A stretch of 64,000 bases of DNA from contig MAAM01000009.1 of NCBI GenBank assembly GCA_002162695.1, positions 1 through 64,000 of the forward strand. The letters are read 5' to 3'. Below are positions 11,822 to 20,624 of the stretch, one piece after another. Made by a program: the position numbers and the translations under genes. The notes under the pieces were generated by a model. The model was not told where the DNA came from, did no database searches, and was given only the letters and a program-made list of their open reading frames with translations. Each line of letters opens with the position of its first letter. Within the stretch, counting starts at the first letter, position 1. The DNA comes from Cycloclasticus sp. 46_120_T64 (GTDB taxonomy: Bacteria; Pseudomonadota; Gammaproteobacteria; Methylococcales; Cycloclasticaceae).

Positions 11822-12985
11822 ATGTATAAAATTCAAACATTGAATAACATCTCAGTGAAAGGCTTGGAGAAATTTCCAAGAGATAAATATGAAGTAGCGT
11901 CAGAACTTCAGTCTCCTGATGCGTATATGTTGCGTTCATTAAAACTGCACGATGCGGTTATTCCTGAGAGTGTACTGGCTATTGGCCGTGCTGGCGCGGG
12001 GGTGAATAACATCCCAATTGAAAAAATGAGCGCACTTGGGGTTCCTGTGTTTAATGCACCTGGCGCGAATGCCAATGCAGTGAAAGAGCTCGTATTAACG
12101 GGTATGTTATTGGGTTGTCGTAATATTTGCCAAGCTTGGGAAAGCGCTAAGCAACTTGAAGGTAGTGACGAGTCAATCGCGAAAGAAGTCGAACAGATTA
12201 AAAAGAACTTCGTGGGGTTTGAATTACCCGGTCGTACTTTAGGTGTTATTGGCCTTGGGGCGATTGGCACATCCGTGGCGAATGCTGCACAAGGTCTGGG
12301 TATGGACGTTGTTGGTTTTGACCCAGCGATTACTGTTGAACGTGCATGGCAGTTATCATCATCAATTGAGTCAGCTAATACGGTTGATGAGTTATTATCG
12401 CGTTCAGACTTCGTGACGGTTCACGTACCGTTAAATGATGCAACTAAGGACTTAATCAACGCCAGACGTTTGGCTACGATGAATGATAATGCGATCATCT
12501 TGAACTTCTCAAGAAATGGCATCGTTAACGATGAAGACGTGGTTGCAGCCTTGGATTCAGGCAAGCTGTATGCGTATATCTGTGACTTCCCAAGTAACTT
12601 ATTGAAAGATCACCCGCGTGTTATTACCTTGCCTCACTTAGGTGCGTCAACCGCCGAAGCTGAAGAAAACTGTGCGGTGATGATTGCTAATCAGTTAAAA
12701 GACTTCTTGGAAAATGGCAATATTACCAACTCTGTTAACTTCCCAGCGGTAAAAATGCCACGTGTTACTGGTTTCCGTTTAGCGATTGCAAACTCTAACG
12801 TGCCAAATATGGTAGGGCAGATTTCTAGCGTTTTGGCAGAAACAGGGCACAATATTTTAGACCTGCTAAATAAATCTCGTGGTGATATTGCATACACATT
12901 GCTTGATGTTGATACTGAAATAACTGATGAGGTTGTTCAGCAAATCAAAGCGATTGAAGGTGTTTTATCCGTTAGAGCTATTTAG
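11822..12985 (+). CDS. serA: D-3-phosphoglycerate dehydrogenase, short ACT type
   Basis: Predicted first enzyme of serine synthesis, oxidising 3-phosphoglycerate with NAD+. The 387-residue protein belongs to the D-2-hydroxyacid dehydrogenase family: split substrate domain, Rossmann domain with GLGAIG (144-149), Arg231 and His272 of the catalytic set, and a C-terminal ACT domain (about 318-387) for serine feedback. The catalytic Glu expected shortly after the DFP motif appears to be Asn259 (DFPSN). It lies between serC (32 bases) and pheA (8 bases). Another family dehydrogenase activity cannot be excluded, but the neighbour serC favours SerA. Confidence 0.85.
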   Translation: MYKIQTLNNISVKGLEKFPRDKYEVASELQSPDAYMLRSLKLHDAVIPESVLAIGRAGAGVNNIPIEKMSALGVPVFNAPGANANAVKELVLTGMLLGCRNICQAWESAKQLEGSDESIAKEVEQIKKNFVGFELPGRTLGVIGLGAIGTSVANAAQGLGMDVVGFDPAITVERAWQLSSSIESANTVDELLSRSDFVTVHVPLNDATKDLINARRLATMNDNAIILNFSRNGIVNDEDVVAALDSGKLYAYICDFPSNLLKDHPRVITLPHLGASTAEAEENCAVMIANQLKDFLENGNITNSVNFPAVKMPRVTGFRLAIANSNVPNMVGQISSVLAETGHNILDLLNKSRGDIAYTLLDVDTEITDEVVQQIKAIEGVLSVRAI

Positions 12986-12993
12986 GACTGTAT

Positions 12994-14079
12994 ATGAGTG
13001 TTGGTAAGACATTACCCGAGCTAAGAGATGCTATCGATCAACTGGATAGTGAATTATTAACACTTTTTAATAAGCGTGCGGGCTTAGCAAAAGAGGTGGC
13101 GACGGTAAAAATTGCCTCTGGTGAAAGTGCTGATTTTTATCGCCCTGACCGTGAAGCCTCGGTTTTACGGCGGGTGCAAGATAAAAACCAAGGGCCATTG
13201 CAAGGTGAGCACGTGGCAAAGATTTATCGAGAATTGATGTCTGCCTGCTTGGCGCTAGAAAAACCATTAACAGTGGCTTTTTTAGGGCCGGCGGGTACTT
13301 TCACCCAAGAAGCCGGGTTAAAACACTTTGGTCATGCGGTTAATACACTTGAAACGACGAGTATTGCTAATGTCTTTCAAGCGGTTGAAAACGGTGAGGC
13401 AAATTATGGTGTCGTGCCGGTGGAAAATTCAACCGAAGGTGTCATTAGCCATACCCTAGACACCTTCATGAATACCTCATTACAGATTTGTGGCGAAGTT
13501 GAGTTGCGAATTCATCATCACCTTTTGTCTAATGCTGAATCTTTACAGCAGATAAAGCTGGTGTACTCTCATCAGCAATCCCTTGGCCAGTGTCGTCAAT
13601 GGTTGCAGTCGCATCTACCCGATGTGGAAACGGTGGCGGTTAGCAGTAATGCTGAAGCGGCTCGCATGGCGGCGGCTGAAACGGGTGTCGCGGCGATAGC
13701 GGGTGAAATGGCGGCGGAGCTGTATCAGTTAACAAAATTATCCAGCCATATTGAAGATGAGCAGCATAATACGACGCGCTTTTTAGTGATTGGTAAACAG
13801 CATGTTCCTGCCAGTGGCGATGATAAAACCAGCATGATGATTTCGACTAAAAATGTGGCGGGTGCCTTGCAAGGTGTATTAGCCCCGTTTGCCTATGCCG
13901 GAATCAGCTTGAATAAAATTGAGTCTAGACCAACCCGGCAGGGTGCTTGGGAATACGTGTTTTTTGTCGATATTGATGGGCATCAAGATGATTCAAAGGT
14001 AGCTGCCGTTTTGCAAGAACTTGAGCCGAACGTTAACGCGCTAAAAGTCTTAGGATCATACCCGAGAGCCGTTATTTAA
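12994..14079 (+). CDS. pheA: Bifunctional chorismate mutase/prephenate dehydratase
   Basis: P-protein that converts chorismate to prephenate and on to phenylpyruvate for phenylalanine. The 361 residues comprise an AroQ chorismate mutase domain (about 5-90, LRDAIDQLDSELLTLFNKR), prephenate dehydratase (about 92-275, with the catalytic NTTRF motif) and an ACT regulatory domain (about 280-361) with the ESRP motif that binds phenylalanine. It belongs to the aromatic supraoperon; hisC follows by 34 bases. Confidence 0.97.
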   Translation: MSVGKTLPELRDAIDQLDSELLTLFNKRAGLAKEVATVKIASGESADFYRPDREASVLRRVQDKNQGPLQGEHVAKIYRELMSACLALEKPLTVAFLGPAGTFTQEAGLKHFGHAVNTLETTSIANVFQAVENGEANYGVVPVENSTEGVISHTLDTFMNTSLQICGEVELRIHHHLLSNAESLQQIKLVYSHQQSLGQCRQWLQSHLPDVETVAVSSNAEAARMAAAETGVAAIAGEMAAELYQLTKLSSHIEDEQHNTTRFLVIGKQHVPASGDDKTSMMISTKNVAGALQGVLAPFAYAGISLNKIESRPTRQGAWEYVFFVDIDGHQDDSKVAAVLQELEPNVNALKVLGSYPRAVI

Positions 14080-14113
14080 TTAGCTAACGTACTTAATATA
14101 GTGAGTCATTACT

Positions 14114-15244
14114 ATGTCTACAATAAATACCCCCTGTGACTTAGCGCTAGATGCTGTTAAGGCGCTGTTACCCTATCAACCCGGTAAACCTATAGACGAG
14201 TTAGAACGCGAACTTGGTTTAACGAATATCGTTAAATTGGCTTCTAACGAGAACCCATTAGGTCCGAGCTTGCTTGTTAAACAAGCGATTGAAAAATCCA
14301 TCGATGAGGTGTCACTTTACCCTGATGGCAATGGTTTTGCGTTAAAACAAGCCCTAGCCAATAAACACGGCATTACGAGTGAAATGATTACCTTAGGTAA
14401 TGGCTCTAATGATGTCTTGGATATTATTGCACGGGTGTTTTTAAACGAAGGGCGTGAAGCAATATTTTCAGAGTATGCTTTTGTCGTTTATGCGATCGCG
14501 ACTCAGGCGGTTAATGCGACTGCTCGGGTAGCCAAAGCAAAACCACTCGGTGGGGATGATGCCTATGGCCATGACTTAGCGACGATGGCGGAGTTGCTGA
14601 CGGATAAAACCGCGGTGATCTTTATTGCCAATCCAAACAACCCGACGGGCACGTGGTTAGAACCTGCCGAATTAGAAACGTTTATCGCCAGTGTATCGAA
14701 GCATATCGTGGTGGTGCTGGATGAAGCTTATTGTGAATATTTACAGCCAGAAACTGCGTTTGATTCAATGCAGTGGTTGGCGCATTTCCCTAATTTGATT
14801 ATTACTCGTACCTTTTCTAAAGCCTATGGTTTAGCGGGTTTAAGGGTGGGATATGCGGTGAGTCAGCCAGCCGTGGCCGATTTACTCAATAGAATTCGCC
14901 AGCCGTTTAATGTGAACTCAATTGCCTTGGCGGCAGCCGAAGCGGCATTGAGCGACCAGGCTTATATCGAACAAAGCCGAGAGCTAAACCAGCAAGGTTT
15001 ACAGCAACTGGCGGATGGTTTTGATCGACTTGGTTTAGCTTATATCCCCTCTGTCGGGAACTTTATCTGTGTAGAAGTTGGCGGCAATTCAGCCGATGTG
15101 TATCAGGGTTTGTTAAAGCAGGGTGTTATTGTGCGCCCCGTTGCCGCTTATAATATGCCTCGACACTTGCGTGTGTCGGTCGGCCTAGCGGAACAAAACA
15201 TTGCCTTATTGGAAGCACTAGAAACGGTGTTACAGGGTGTTTAA
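14114..15244 (+). CDS. hisC: Histidinol-phosphate / aromatic aminotransferase
   Basis: PLP-dependent class I/II aminotransferase of 376 residues. Lys236 in TFSKAYGLAGLRVGY is the Schiff-base lysine, and NPNNPTGT (173-180) and DEAY are conserved. The family transaminates imidazole acetol phosphate. In this aromatic-gene context it probably also or mainly makes phenylalanine and tyrosine from their keto acids, as proposed for the homologous pseudomonad gene. Its end overlaps the tyrA start by 8 bases. Confidence 0.92.
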   Translation: MSTINTPCDLALDAVKALLPYQPGKPIDELERELGLTNIVKLASNENPLGPSLLVKQAIEKSIDEVSLYPDGNGFALKQALANKHGITSEMITLGNGSNDVLDIIARVFLNEGREAIFSEYAFVVYAIATQAVNATARVAKAKPLGGDDAYGHDLATMAELLTDKTAVIFIANPNNPTGTWLEPAELETFIASVSKHIVVVLDEAYCEYLQPETAFDSMQWLAHFPNLIITRTFSKAYGLAGLRVGYAVSQPAVADLLNRIRQPFNVNSIALAAAEAALSDQAYIEQSRELNQQGLQQLADGFDRLGLAYIPSVGNFICVEVGGNSADVYQGLLKQGVIVRPVAAYNMPRHLRVSVGLAEQNIALLEALETVLQGV

Positions 15245-16106
15245 AAAAATCTGCATTATCGGTGTAGGGCTGATTGGTGGCTCTATCGCAAGAGCGTCGC
15301 GGGCGAATGGTTTGGCCCAAGAAATTGTTGGGGTGGGCCGGCAAACGCCGAATTTGCAGCGCGCGGTTGAGTTAGGCGTTATCGATAGCTACGAACTGGA
15401 TATTGCAACCGCCGTTGGTGGGGCTGACCTAGTCGTACTATGTACGCCGGTCGGGACATTCGAAGCCATTTTTAAGCAATTAAAGCCCGTCTGGTCAGAG
15501 CAATGCCTGTATACCGATGCGGGTAGCACCAAGCAAAGCGTGATTGATGCGCTGAAATTAGTTTTTAAGCAAGTCCCCGTTAATTTTGTCGCCGCGCACC
15601 CGATTGCAGGCTCAGAGAACAGTGGTGTTGAAGCGTCAAAAGAAGACTTGTTTATCGGCAAGCGAGCGATTATAACCGCCGAAAAACAGACCGCCGCCTG
15701 GGCTACAAAGGCGTGTGAGGCGTGGTGGCAAACAATGGGCGCGAAAGTATCAATGATGGATGTGCAGCACCACGATGAGGTGTTTGCCGCAACCAGTCAT
15801 TTACCGCATATTTTGGCCTACTCATTAGTCGAACTATTAAAAAACAAACAAGATGAGCGAGAGATCTTTGAATACGCGGCAGGTGGGTTTAAAGACTTTA
15901 CGCGTATAGCCTCTAGCGACCCTGAAATGTGGTCAGATATTTGTTTGGCGAATGGCTCGCAATTAGTCAAATTAATGCAAGATTTAGCGCAGATCAATCA
16001 GCAAATAGTCGGCTTGATTGAAGCGAATGATAAACAAGGCTTGCTTGATATATTCAAATCCGCGCAAGGCGCACGAGAATATTATTTAAACCTTCAAGAG
16101 ACGTAA
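15237..16106 (+). CDS. tyrA: Prephenate (arogenate) dehydrogenase
   Basis: NAD(P)-dependent oxidation of prephenate or arogenate toward tyrosine. The 289-residue protein starts with a Rossmann motif GVGLIGGS (9-16) and has the conserved AAHPIAGSENSG segment bearing the catalytic His. It starts at GTG inside the end of hisC. It is a free-standing dehydrogenase with no fused chorismate mutase or EPSP synthase. aroA starts 6 bases later. Confidence 0.95.
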   Translation: MFKKICIIGVGLIGGSIARASRANGLAQEIVGVGRQTPNLQRAVELGVIDSYELDIATAVGGADLVVLCTPVGTFEAIFKQLKPVWSEQCLYTDAGSTKQSVIDALKLVFKQVPVNFVAAHPIAGSENSGVEASKEDLFIGKRAIITAEKQTAAWATKACEAWWQTMGAKVSMMDVQHHDEVFAATSHLPHILAYSLVELLKNKQDEREIFEYAAGGFKDFTRIASSDPEMWSDICLANGSQLVKLMQDLAQINQQIVGLIEANDKQGLLDIFKSAQGAREYYLNLQET

Positions 16107-16112
16107 TTAACC

Positions 16113-17414
16113 ATGAATACAATGATATCAAACCCAAGTAAGGGCTTAACGGGGACCTTTCGTGTGCCTGGCGATAAGTCAATCTCACACCGTTCGGTGA
16201 TGTTGGGTAGTTTAGCCGAAGGCGTCACCGAGGTGAGCGGCTTTTTAGAGGCCGAAGATGCCTTGGCAACGCTAAAAACCTTCCAGAGCATGGGGGTGAA
16301 AATCGAACGCCCTGCCACGGGTTGTTTGCGCGTGCACGGGGTCGGCTTGCACGGTTTGAAACAGCCTTGCGAAGACTTGTATGTTGGTAACTCTGGCACA
16401 TCAATGCGCTTATTGTCAGGTATTCTTGCCGGACAAAACTTTGATAGCGTACTCACTGGGGATGCCTCGTTGACGAAACGTCCGATGCGCCGGGTATTAG
16501 ACCCTTTAGCGCTGATGGGGGCGAAGGTTGAGAGTACGGAAAAAGGCACTTCGCCATTAAAAATATCTGGCGGAGCCCCTTTAGCGGGCATTGAATACAA
16601 GATGCCGATGGGCAGTGCGCAAGTGAAATCCTGTTTATTATTGGCGGGTTTATATGCCGAGGGCACCACGACGGTGATCGAACCCGCGGTAACGCGAGAC
16701 CACACCGAACAGATGTTGCGTGGTTTTGGTTACCCCGTTACTACCGACGGCGATACCGTATCCATTCAAGGCGGAGGCACATTACAAGCTACGACTATCG
16801 ATGTGCCGGCGGATATTTCATCAGCGGCTTTTTTCTTGGTTGCGGGCTGTATTACACCTAATTCAGATATCACCTTGCAGCACGTCGGTATTAATCCAAC
16901 GCGTACCGGGGTGATTGATATCTTGTTACAAATGGGTGGCAAGATCAGTTTATTAAACAAGCGGATCGTCGGTGGTGAAAAAGTTGCTGATATTCGTGTG
17001 CAAAGCAGTCAGTTGAAAGGTATTGCGGTGCCTGATGAGTTGGTTGCTTTGGCGATTGATGAATTTCCGGTTATTTTTGTGGCGGCCGCTTATGCGGACG
17101 GGCAAACGGTGGTAACCGGTGCCGAAGAATTACGTGTTAAAGAAAGCGATAGAATTCAAACGATGGCCGACGGTTTATTGTCCTTAGGTGTCGACGCTGA
17201 AGCAACTCCCGACGGGATGATTATTAATGGCGGTAAGGTCGCCGGTGGCGAGATAGAAAGTTTTGATGACCACCGCATTGCAATGGCCTTTGCGGTAGCC
17301 GGCTTGCAGGCCGAGGGCGCGATTACGATTAATAATTGCGAGAACGTGAGTACTTCCTTTCCTTCTTTTGTCACCTTGGCTGCGGGTTGTGGTTTTGAGC
17401 TGAGCGCAAAATGA
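16113..17414 (+). CDS. aroA: 3-phosphoshikimate 1-carboxyvinyltransferase (EPSP synthase)
   Basis: Transfers enolpyruvyl from PEP to shikimate-3-phosphate in chorismate synthesis. The 433-residue sequence has PGDKSISHRSVML (19-31) and GNSGTSMRLLSG (92-103). These resemble class II enzymes (Bacillus and Agrobacterium CP4 type) rather than the PGSKSVSNR/GNAGTAMR of E. coli. The glycine at the glyphosate-contact position (GNSGT) is kept rather than Ala. It overlaps cmk by 4 bases (ATGA), so translation is coupled. Confidence 0.96.
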   Translation: MNTMISNPSKGLTGTFRVPGDKSISHRSVMLGSLAEGVTEVSGFLEAEDALATLKTFQSMGVKIERPATGCLRVHGVGLHGLKQPCEDLYVGNSGTSMRLLSGILAGQNFDSVLTGDASLTKRPMRRVLDPLALMGAKVESTEKGTSPLKISGGAPLAGIEYKMPMGSAQVKSCLLLAGLYAEGTTTVIEPAVTRDHTEQMLRGFGYPVTTDGDTVSIQGGGTLQATTIDVPADISSAAFFLVAGCITPNSDITLQHVGINPTRTGVIDILLQMGGKISLLNKRIVGGEKVADIRVQSSQLKGIAVPDELVALAIDEFPVIFVAAAYADGQTVVTGAEELRVKESDRIQTMADGLLSLGVDAEATPDGMIINGGKVAGGEIESFDDHRIAMAFAVAGLQAEGAITINNCENVSTSFPSFVTLAAGCGFELSAK

Positions 17415-18085
17415 ATCAGCAAGCAGAGGTGATACCGGTCATCACGGTCGATGGGCCGAGTGGTTCGGGTAAGGGGACTATTTGTAAGCTACTTGCAGAG
17501 CAATTGGGCTGGCATTATTTAGATAGCGGGGCAATCTATCGTGCATTGGGCATCGCCGCGATTGAACGGAATGTTGATATTCATGATGAGGATAGGGTCG
17601 CTGGTTTAATTGCACAAATTGATTTGGAATTTAAGCGTAATGAAGATAATTGCTGGGGTGTCTTCCTCGATGGGGTGGAGGTTCAGCAGCAATTACAAGC
17701 AGAAGATGTTGGGCGAGTGGCGTCTATTATTGCGGTGTACCCGAAAGTTCGACATGGTTTATTACTGAAGCAGCAGTCTTTTCAGCAAAAGCCCGGCCTA
17801 GTGGCCGATGGGCGAGATATGGGTAGTGTGGTTTTTACGCAGGCACAGCATAAGGTGTACTTAACCGCGAGTGCGGAAGAACGCGGAAAAAGGCGTTATA
17901 AGCAGTTGATGGAGAAAGGAATAGATGCTATTCTGGCAAATGTTATTGATGAAATAGAACAGCGGGATTCGCGGGATAAAAACCGTATGGCGTCCCCTTT
18001 AGTCGTTCCTAAGGGTGCACTGCTAATCGACTCTTCGTCGAAAAGCATTGCCGAGGTCGTACAAGTCGTTCTGCAATCGTTGTAA
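17411..18085 (+). CDS. cmk: Cytidylate kinase
   Basis: Phosphorylates CMP and dCMP. The 224-residue protein begins with the P-loop GPSGSGKGT (residues ~14-22), and has the NMP-binding YLDSGAIYR, the DGRDMG segment and the RDSRDKNR lid. The order aroA-cmk-rpsA is conserved in gammaproteobacteria. The start lies in the aroA stop codon. Confidence 0.97.
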   Translation: MNQQAEVIPVITVDGPSGSGKGTICKLLAEQLGWHYLDSGAIYRALGIAAIERNVDIHDEDRVAGLIAQIDLEFKRNEDNCWGVFLDGVEVQQQLQAEDVGRVASIIAVYPKVRHGLLLKQQSFQQKPGLVADGRDMGSVVFTQAQHKVYLTASAEERGKRRYKQLMEKGIDAILANVIDEIEQRDSRDKNRMASPLVVPKGALLIDSSSKSIAEVVQVVLQSL

Positions 18086-18159
18086 TAACATTAAAGAGTA
18101 ACAAACTGAAAGCGGTTTGGGCCTAGCGCGTTCAAACCTTATTATAAACCTAACCCTTT

Positions 18160-18177
18160 AAAGACTTTCGGGTCTTT
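18160..18177 (+). promoter_or_regulatory. Hairpin in the rpsA leader
   Basis: AAAGAC-tttcgg-GTCTTT, 23 bases upstream of the rpsA ATG. rpsA of E. coli is autoregulated through hairpins in its leader, so this stem is a candidate for the same role. Only one stem is obvious here. Confidence 0.35.
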
Positions 18178-18199
18178 GAAAATACATAAAGAGAACGTC

Positions 18200-19867
18200 A
18201 TGAGCGAAAATTTCGCAGAACTATTTGAAGAGAGTATCAGAGCAGCTGAGTTAATACCTGGTACCCTAATTACTGGCCAAGTTATTGATATTACGAACGA
18301 TACCGTTATCGTAAACGCTGGTCTAAAATCAGAAGGCAATATTCCACGCTGGCAGTTTATTAGCAGCAACGGTGAGCTTGAAGTTGCTATCGGCGACGAA
18401 GTTGAAGTTGTTTTAGACATGATCGAAGATGGTCTAGGCGCAACCCTCTTGTCGAGAGATAAAGCTAAGAAAGCTGCCGCATGGAGATTCTTAGAAAAAG
18501 CAGCTGAAGAAAAAGAAACAGTTACTGGTGTTATTACAGGAAAAGTACGCGGTGGTTTCACTGTGGAAGTGGGCGGCTTAAGTGGCTTCTTACCTGGTTC
18601 ATTGGTTGACGTTCGTCCTTTAAGAGATACAACCTTCTTAGAAGGTAAAGATCTAGAATTTAAAGTTATCAAGCTTGATGAAAAACGCAACAACGTTGTT
18701 GTTTCTCGTCGTGCGGTGCTTGAAACAGAATACAGTGCAGAGCGTGAAGCATTGTTAGAAAACTTGAAAGAAGGCGCTATCTTAAAAGGTATGGTGAAAA
18801 ACCTAACCGATTACGGCGCGTTTATCGATCTTGGTGGTGTAGATGGTCTATTGCACATTACCGATATGGCTTGGAAGCGTGTTAAACATCCTTCTGAAGT
18901 TATTGAAATCGGCCAAGATATCGAAGTATTGGTATTACGTTACGACGAAGAGAAGAAACGTGTATCACTGGGTATGAAACAATTGGGTGAAGATCCTTGG
19001 GTGAACATCTTAGATCGTTACCCAGTAAACTCACGTCTAATGGGTCGTGTAACAAACCTAACTGACTACGGTTGCTTTATTGAAATCGAAGACGGCATTG
19101 AAGGTTTGGTTCACGTTTCTGAAATGGATTGGACTAACAAAAACGTTAACCCTGCAAAAGTTGTATCGTTGGGTGATGAAGTTGAAGTTATGGTTCTTGA
19201 AATTGACGATACACGTCGTCGTATCTCATTAGGTATGAAGCAGTGTAAAGGAAATCCTTGGGAAGACTTCTCAGCAATCCACAGAAAAGGCGATAAAATC
19301 AAAGGCCTTATCAAGTCAATTACTGACTTTGGTGTGTTTATCGGCTTGGATGGCGAAATTGATGGTTTGGTTCATTTATCTGACATCTCATGGGATGACA
19401 AAGGTGAAGAAGACTTATTGAAATACAAAAAAGGCATGGAAATCGAAACGGTTATTCTTGCTATTGATTCTGAACGTGAAAGAATTTCACTCGGTATCAA
19501 ACAGCTTGAACAGGACCCATTCCAAGAGTTCTTGGGCGCTAACGAGAAAAACAGCCTTGTTAAGGGTACTGTGAAAGAAGTTGATGCTAAAGGTGCCGTT
19601 ATTGTCTTAGCTGATGGTATCGAAGGTTACTTACGTGCTTCTGAATTAAGCCGTGAACGCGTTGAGGATGCAAGAACTATCCTTACTGAAGGCGATGCTA
19701 TTGAAGCTAAATTTATTGGTATTGATCGTAAGAGCAAAACACTGAACTTGTCTATTAAAGCGAAAGACGATGATGAAGAGAAAGCTGTATTGAGTGATTA
19801 CTCATCACAAAATGCGAGCGCACCAACTCTAGGTGATATCTTCAAAAACTCGATGAAAGATAAGTAA
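18200..19867 (+). CDS. rpsA: 30S ribosomal protein S1
   Basis: Six-S1-domain RNA-binding protein that helps mRNA load on the 30S subunit. The 555-residue protein begins [13 protein letters not shown]; an upstream TTG in frame is less likely because AAAGAGA precedes this ATG. S1 repeats lie at roughly 20-86, 105-170, 190-258, 275-345, 362-432 and 449-518, with the recurrent KxTDYGAFI and RISLGMKQ motifs. A hairpin follows, then ihfB, the usual order. Confidence 0.98.
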   Translation: MSENFAELFEESIRAAELIPGTLITGQVIDITNDTVIVNAGLKSEGNIPRWQFISSNGELEVAIGDEVEVVLDMIEDGLGATLLSRDKAKKAAAWRFLEKAAEEKETVTGVITGKVRGGFTVEVGGLSGFLPGSLVDVRPLRDTTFLEGKDLEFKVIKLDEKRNNVVVSRRAVLETEYSAEREALLENLKEGAILKGMVKNLTDYGAFIDLGGVDGLLHITDMAWKRVKHPSEVIEIGQDIEVLVLRYDEEKKRVSLGMKQLGEDPWVNILDRYPVNSRLMGRVTNLTDYGCFIEIEDGIEGLVHVSEMDWTNKNVNPAKVVSLGDEVEVMVLEIDDTRRRISLGMKQCKGNPWEDFSAIHRKGDKIKGLIKSITDFGVFIGLDGEIDGLVHLSDISWDDKGEEDLLKYKKGMEIETVILAIDSERERISLGIKQLEQDPFQEFLGANEKNSLVKGTVKEVDAKGAVIVLADGIEGYLRASELSRERVEDARTILTEGDAIEAKFIGIDRKSKTLNLSIKAKDDDEEKAVLSDYSSQNASAPTLGDIFKNSMKDK

Positions 19868-19877
19868 GACTGTTTAC

Positions 19878-19910
19878 AAGTAGGCGGGAAATCAATTTCC
19901 CGCCTTACTT
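19878..19910 (+). terminator. Hairpin between rpsA and ihfB
   Basis: AAGTAGGCGGGAAA-tcaa-TTTCCCGCCTTACTT forms a 14-pair stem with one bulged base. The T-run after it is poor, so it may be a partial terminator or mRNA-stabilising hairpin rather than a complete stop. Confidence 0.7.
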
Positions 19911-19925
19911 CAGTTTAGGTGACAC

Positions 19926-20228
19926 GTGACAAAATCAGAATTAATCGAAAAATTAGCAGAGCAGCAAGTACATCTTCCATATAAGGACGTTGAATTAGCC
20001 ATAAAGTGTGTGCTCGAGAGTATGAGCCGAGCGTTAGCTTCGGGTGATAGAATCGAAATCCGCGGATTTGGTAGTTTCTCTTTACACTACCGCCCACCAA
20101 GAATAGGTCGAAACCCTAAAAATGGTGAATCGGTGGCCTTATCGGGAAAGTATGTTCCGCACTTCAAACCGGGCAAAGAACTACGAACTCGGGTTGATGA
20201 TGCTAAAGATCAGTATCGAATTAAATAA
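19926..20228 (+). CDS. ihfB: Integration host factor subunit beta
   Basis: DNA-bending protein that pairs with IhfA and acts in sigma-54 activation, recombination and replication. The 100-residue HU/IHF fold has the conserved [20 protein letters not shown] core and the GRNPKNG arm tip with the intercalating proline. The start is GTG (19926) after AGGTG. The position behind rpsA is typical and separates it from HU. A strong terminator follows. Confidence 0.97.
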   Translation: MTKSELIEKLAEQQVHLPYKDVELAIKCVLESMSRALASGDRIEIRGFGSFSLHYRPPRIGRNPKNGESVALSGKYVPHFKPGKELRTRVDDAKDQYRIK

Positions 20229-20260
20229 TAAAAAAAGCTCCTAATAAGGGGCTTTTTTTA
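20229..20260 (+). terminator. Rho-independent terminator after ihfB
   Basis: AAAAAAGCTCC-taataa-GGGGCTTTTTTT: a GC stem with an A-run before it and seven T after it, directly after the ihfB stop codon. Confidence 0.92.
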
Positions 20261-20289
20261 TGCCTAGTAAAATAAACACGAACAAGTCT

Positions 20290-20298
20290 TGTTATAAT
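20290..20298 (+). promoter_or_regulatory. Extended -10 promoter for lapAB
   Basis: TGTTATAAT is a perfect extended -10 (TGnTATAAT), 36 bases upstream of the lapA ATG and just after the ihfB terminator. No -35 is evident, which is acceptable for an extended -10. Confidence 0.6.
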
Positions 20299-20333
20299 CG
20301 TTAAAGCAGTAAATCACTTTTTAGAGGCTGAAT

Positions 20334-20624
20334 ATGAGAGTTTTATACGTCACATTATTTGTTGTATTTTTAGTGCTTGGCTTTGTGTTATCCATTTTGA
20401 ATTCAGCGCCGATTAATATAAATTATTATTATGGCTGGATTGAACTGCCATTGTCATTTGCCCTATTGATCGCGTTTATCAGCGGAACGCTGATTGGCCT
20501 TAGTACTAAGATTTGGAGCAACTTGCTGTTAAGGCAGCGTAATTCTTCTTTATCGAGGCGTGCGCGGCTGAGTGAAAAAGAAGTTTCCAGCTTAAGAACA
20601 TCACCCGTCAAGCGTATTAACTAA
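20334..20624 (+). CDS. lapA: Lipopolysaccharide assembly protein A (DUF1049)
   Basis: Small inner-membrane protein of 96 residues with two membrane segments (about 4-23 and 42-62) and a basic cytoplasmic tail, as in the LapA/YciS family. In E. coli it works with LapB in coupling lipopolysaccharide synthesis to transport. lapB begins on the base after its stop codon. Confidence 0.9.
   Translation: MRVLYVTLFVVFLVLGFVLSILNSAPININYYYGWIELPLSFALLIAFISGTLIGLSTKIWSNLLLRQRNSSLSRRARLSEKEVSSLRTSPVKRIN

Noticed and set aside
16094-16705. 203-residue frame antisense to aroA
   Set aside because: Shadow of a conserved gene, with no recognisable motif or promoter.
18142-18693. 183-residue frame antisense to rpsA
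   Set aside because: Shadow frame; rpsA is complete and the antisense sequence has no family features.
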